Part shown: positions 62,780-64,000 of the stretch, in pieces
How the letters are laid out: every line of letters begins with the position of its first letter
Position numbering within the stretch: the first letter of the stretch is position 1
Assembly: GCA_964019165.1 (NCBI GenBank)
Contig: OZ025268.1
Coordinates: forward strand, 18,016,784-18,080,783
DNA: 64,000 nucleotides
From: Mastigias papua
Lineage: Eukaryota > Cnidaria > Scyphozoa > Rhizostomeae > Mastigiidae
Direction: 5' to 3'
Notes under the pieces: model-generated
The model's input: only the letters and a program-made list of their open reading frames with translations
Told to the model about the DNA's origin: nothing
Database searches by the model: none
Made by a program: the position numbers and the translations under genes

Positions 62780-63031
62780 AAAGGTGAGTCCCGTATACGA
62801 TTCCGTACATTGGGGAGTGCCTGATAGAGAGGACACCTTATCCTGAGCCACCGACATAATGAGGTAGGGTGGCCAGTTGCTTTCCTCGCTGTCTCTTACC
62901 TCCCCAGTGTTTCCGCCAGGTACCCACTGGGTGAAGAGTGAGCGAGCGTCCCAGGTATGATCTGAGGGTTCGGCTCGAACCATCGATAGTTTGCTCAGCA
63001 GAAGCACCCTAACCACATAACCACTCGCCCC
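62780..63031 (-). repeat. tRNA-derived SINE, copy C
   Basis: The minus strand starts GGGCGAGTGGTTATGTGGTT (A box) and has the B box GGTTCGAGCC. The body ends AATGTACGGAATCGTATACG and the tail is CACCTTTATCTTTATG. It is more diverged than copies A and B in the head. It lies in the activin-receptor intron. Confidence 0.82.
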
Positions 63032-63179
63032 CACATACATATGGGAAACGAAAAGCTCAAACGTAATGTAATTGAACGTCTCTTACTTTACAATCATACG
63101 CCTCTCGAAATCTACGTAGTGTATAATTGGCTATTTGCCATTTCTACTTGAAAAAAAACAAACAAAAAAATAACAACAT

Positions 63180-64000
63180 CTACTACTACTGCTACAAATT
63201 ATGTCACCTGATGAACAGAAAGATTGTAGGAAGAGGAGTCCTGGGACTAAGGATAAACTCTTGATTGACAAAACTACTGCCAGACTGCAAAAGGAGGAAG
63301 ACTAATCTATCTTTTACGTGGATTGACTACAAAAAGGCCTGAATTGGTGCCTCACAGCTGGATTAATGAGTGCTTAGAAATGAAATGTTAGAGAGTGTCT
63401 AAGTTACAGTATGCGATCATGGAAGTTAGACGTAAGGCTAGATATCTGCATATTTAAGAGAGGAGATACACACGGAGACAGTCTTTCTAAACTATTGTTC
63501 GTTATATGTATGATTCCATTGACATTGGTATTGAGCAAAGTCGCAGCTTGCTATGAATGAATGATTGTTAAGTAAGATATGTACACACAAAGAATTCTCA
63601 AAATCAATCCTCTCCTTTTATGGATGATCTCAAATTATTTGCCAAGTATCAAGGCCACATGGATTCATTAGTGAAAACTGTTCAAATTGTCAGTAATGAT
63701 ATAGGTATGCAATTAGGGTTAAATAAGTGTGGAGTGTTGGTATTGACGAAAGGGAAAGTTGTGAACCTAACAAGGAATGCACTGCCGAATAGACAAAAGA
63801 TGAAAGATATTGATGAAAATAGATACAAATACCTTAATATTGTGGAAATGGATGAGAATAAAGAAAAGGCATATGATTCACAAGTGAATAAAAAAGGGGG
63901 TGTGAGTAGGAAATGAAATCGAAACTGAACAGAAGGAATAAAATATTAGCAATAAACATGTGGGCTGTAGTAGTATTGATATATGGAGCAGGTATCGTGA
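63180..64000 (+). pseudogene. R2-like LINE RT remnant, runs off the window
   Basis: Plus-strand RT blocks in shifting frames: LSFTWIDYKKA (about 63310), GDTHGDSLSKLLFVICMIPL (about 63465, the QGDSLSPLLF motif), then YMDDLKLFAK-type sequence as MDDLKLFAKYQGHMDSL (63620), LNKCGVLVLTKGKVV, YKYLNIVEMDENKEK (63826), a stop at 63914-63916, and MWAVVVLIYGAG at the very end. The order is motifs 3 to 9 of R2/NeSL-like non-LTR RTs. Stops and frame changes show decay. It continues past 64000. Confidence 0.75.

Noticed and set aside
1..64000. CRISPR array, phage, operon or other prokaryotic system
   Set aside because: Tandem repeats here lack unique spacers, the genes are spliced and eukaryotic, and no bacterial gene signals are seen.

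Overview
The window is AT-rich animal nuclear DNA with spliced genes, long introns and many decayed transposable elements. It looks like a marine invertebrate, most likely an anthozoan cnidarian. That is inferred from the mix of an animal innate-immunity adaptor (MyD88), an activin type II receptor and an intronless class A GPCR with a short second extracellular loop, together with Ty1/copia, Penelope-like, CR1/L2-like and R2-like retroelements, tRNA-derived SINEs and many Harbinger, Tc1/pogo and Mutator-type DNA elements. No prokaryotic or viral genome is present.

Layout. 1-7000 is intergenic and repeat-rich: LINE remnants, a SINE, microsatellites and terminal-inverted-repeat (TIR) elements. 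7001-11674 is a complete Ty1/copia retrotransposon with both LTRs, a 5-bp target duplication, a primer site matching the initiator-tRNA anticodon arm and one unbroken 1316-codon gag-pol frame. 12.0-12.2 kb is a Penelope-like GIY-YIG remnant. 12962-33171 (minus strand) is a four-exon MyD88 gene of 257 residues, assembled here from splice sites and conserved domains: death domain, very short intermediate exon, and a TIR domain split over two exons. Its 12.1-kb second intron holds a nested plus-strand GPCR gene (19423-20439) with a duplicated tail, a Mutator-like element with a perfect 9-bp duplication, a 2.6-kb TIR element with an 8-bp duplication, three Harbinger-type MITEs and a LINE.

33.3-47.9 kb is a second repeat-rich desert: LINE remnants, two probable solo LTRs, Tc1-type and pogo-type TIR elements, a deleted Harbinger-like element, a SINE and a tRNA-like inverted repeat. 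47957-49228 is an intact intronless 423-residue basic, coiled-coil ORF with no recognised family. 49.4-61.0 kb shows no gene I can support. 61085-61873 (minus) holds the last two exons of an activin/TGF-beta type II receptor kinase that starts beyond the right edge. The window ends in an R2-like LINE remnant.

Function. MyD88 links Toll/IL-1 receptors to IRAK kinases, and the ActRII-like kinase carries activin/BMP signals. Nothing suggests that the genes here act as one pathway; the locus is a chance neighbourhood of single genes spread by transposon growth. The observations most worth checking are the MyD88 gene model with its 51-bp frame-neutral intermediate exon, the nested GPCR with its duplicated tail, the Mutator-like element carrying a coding-like fragment, and the orphan ORF at 47957.
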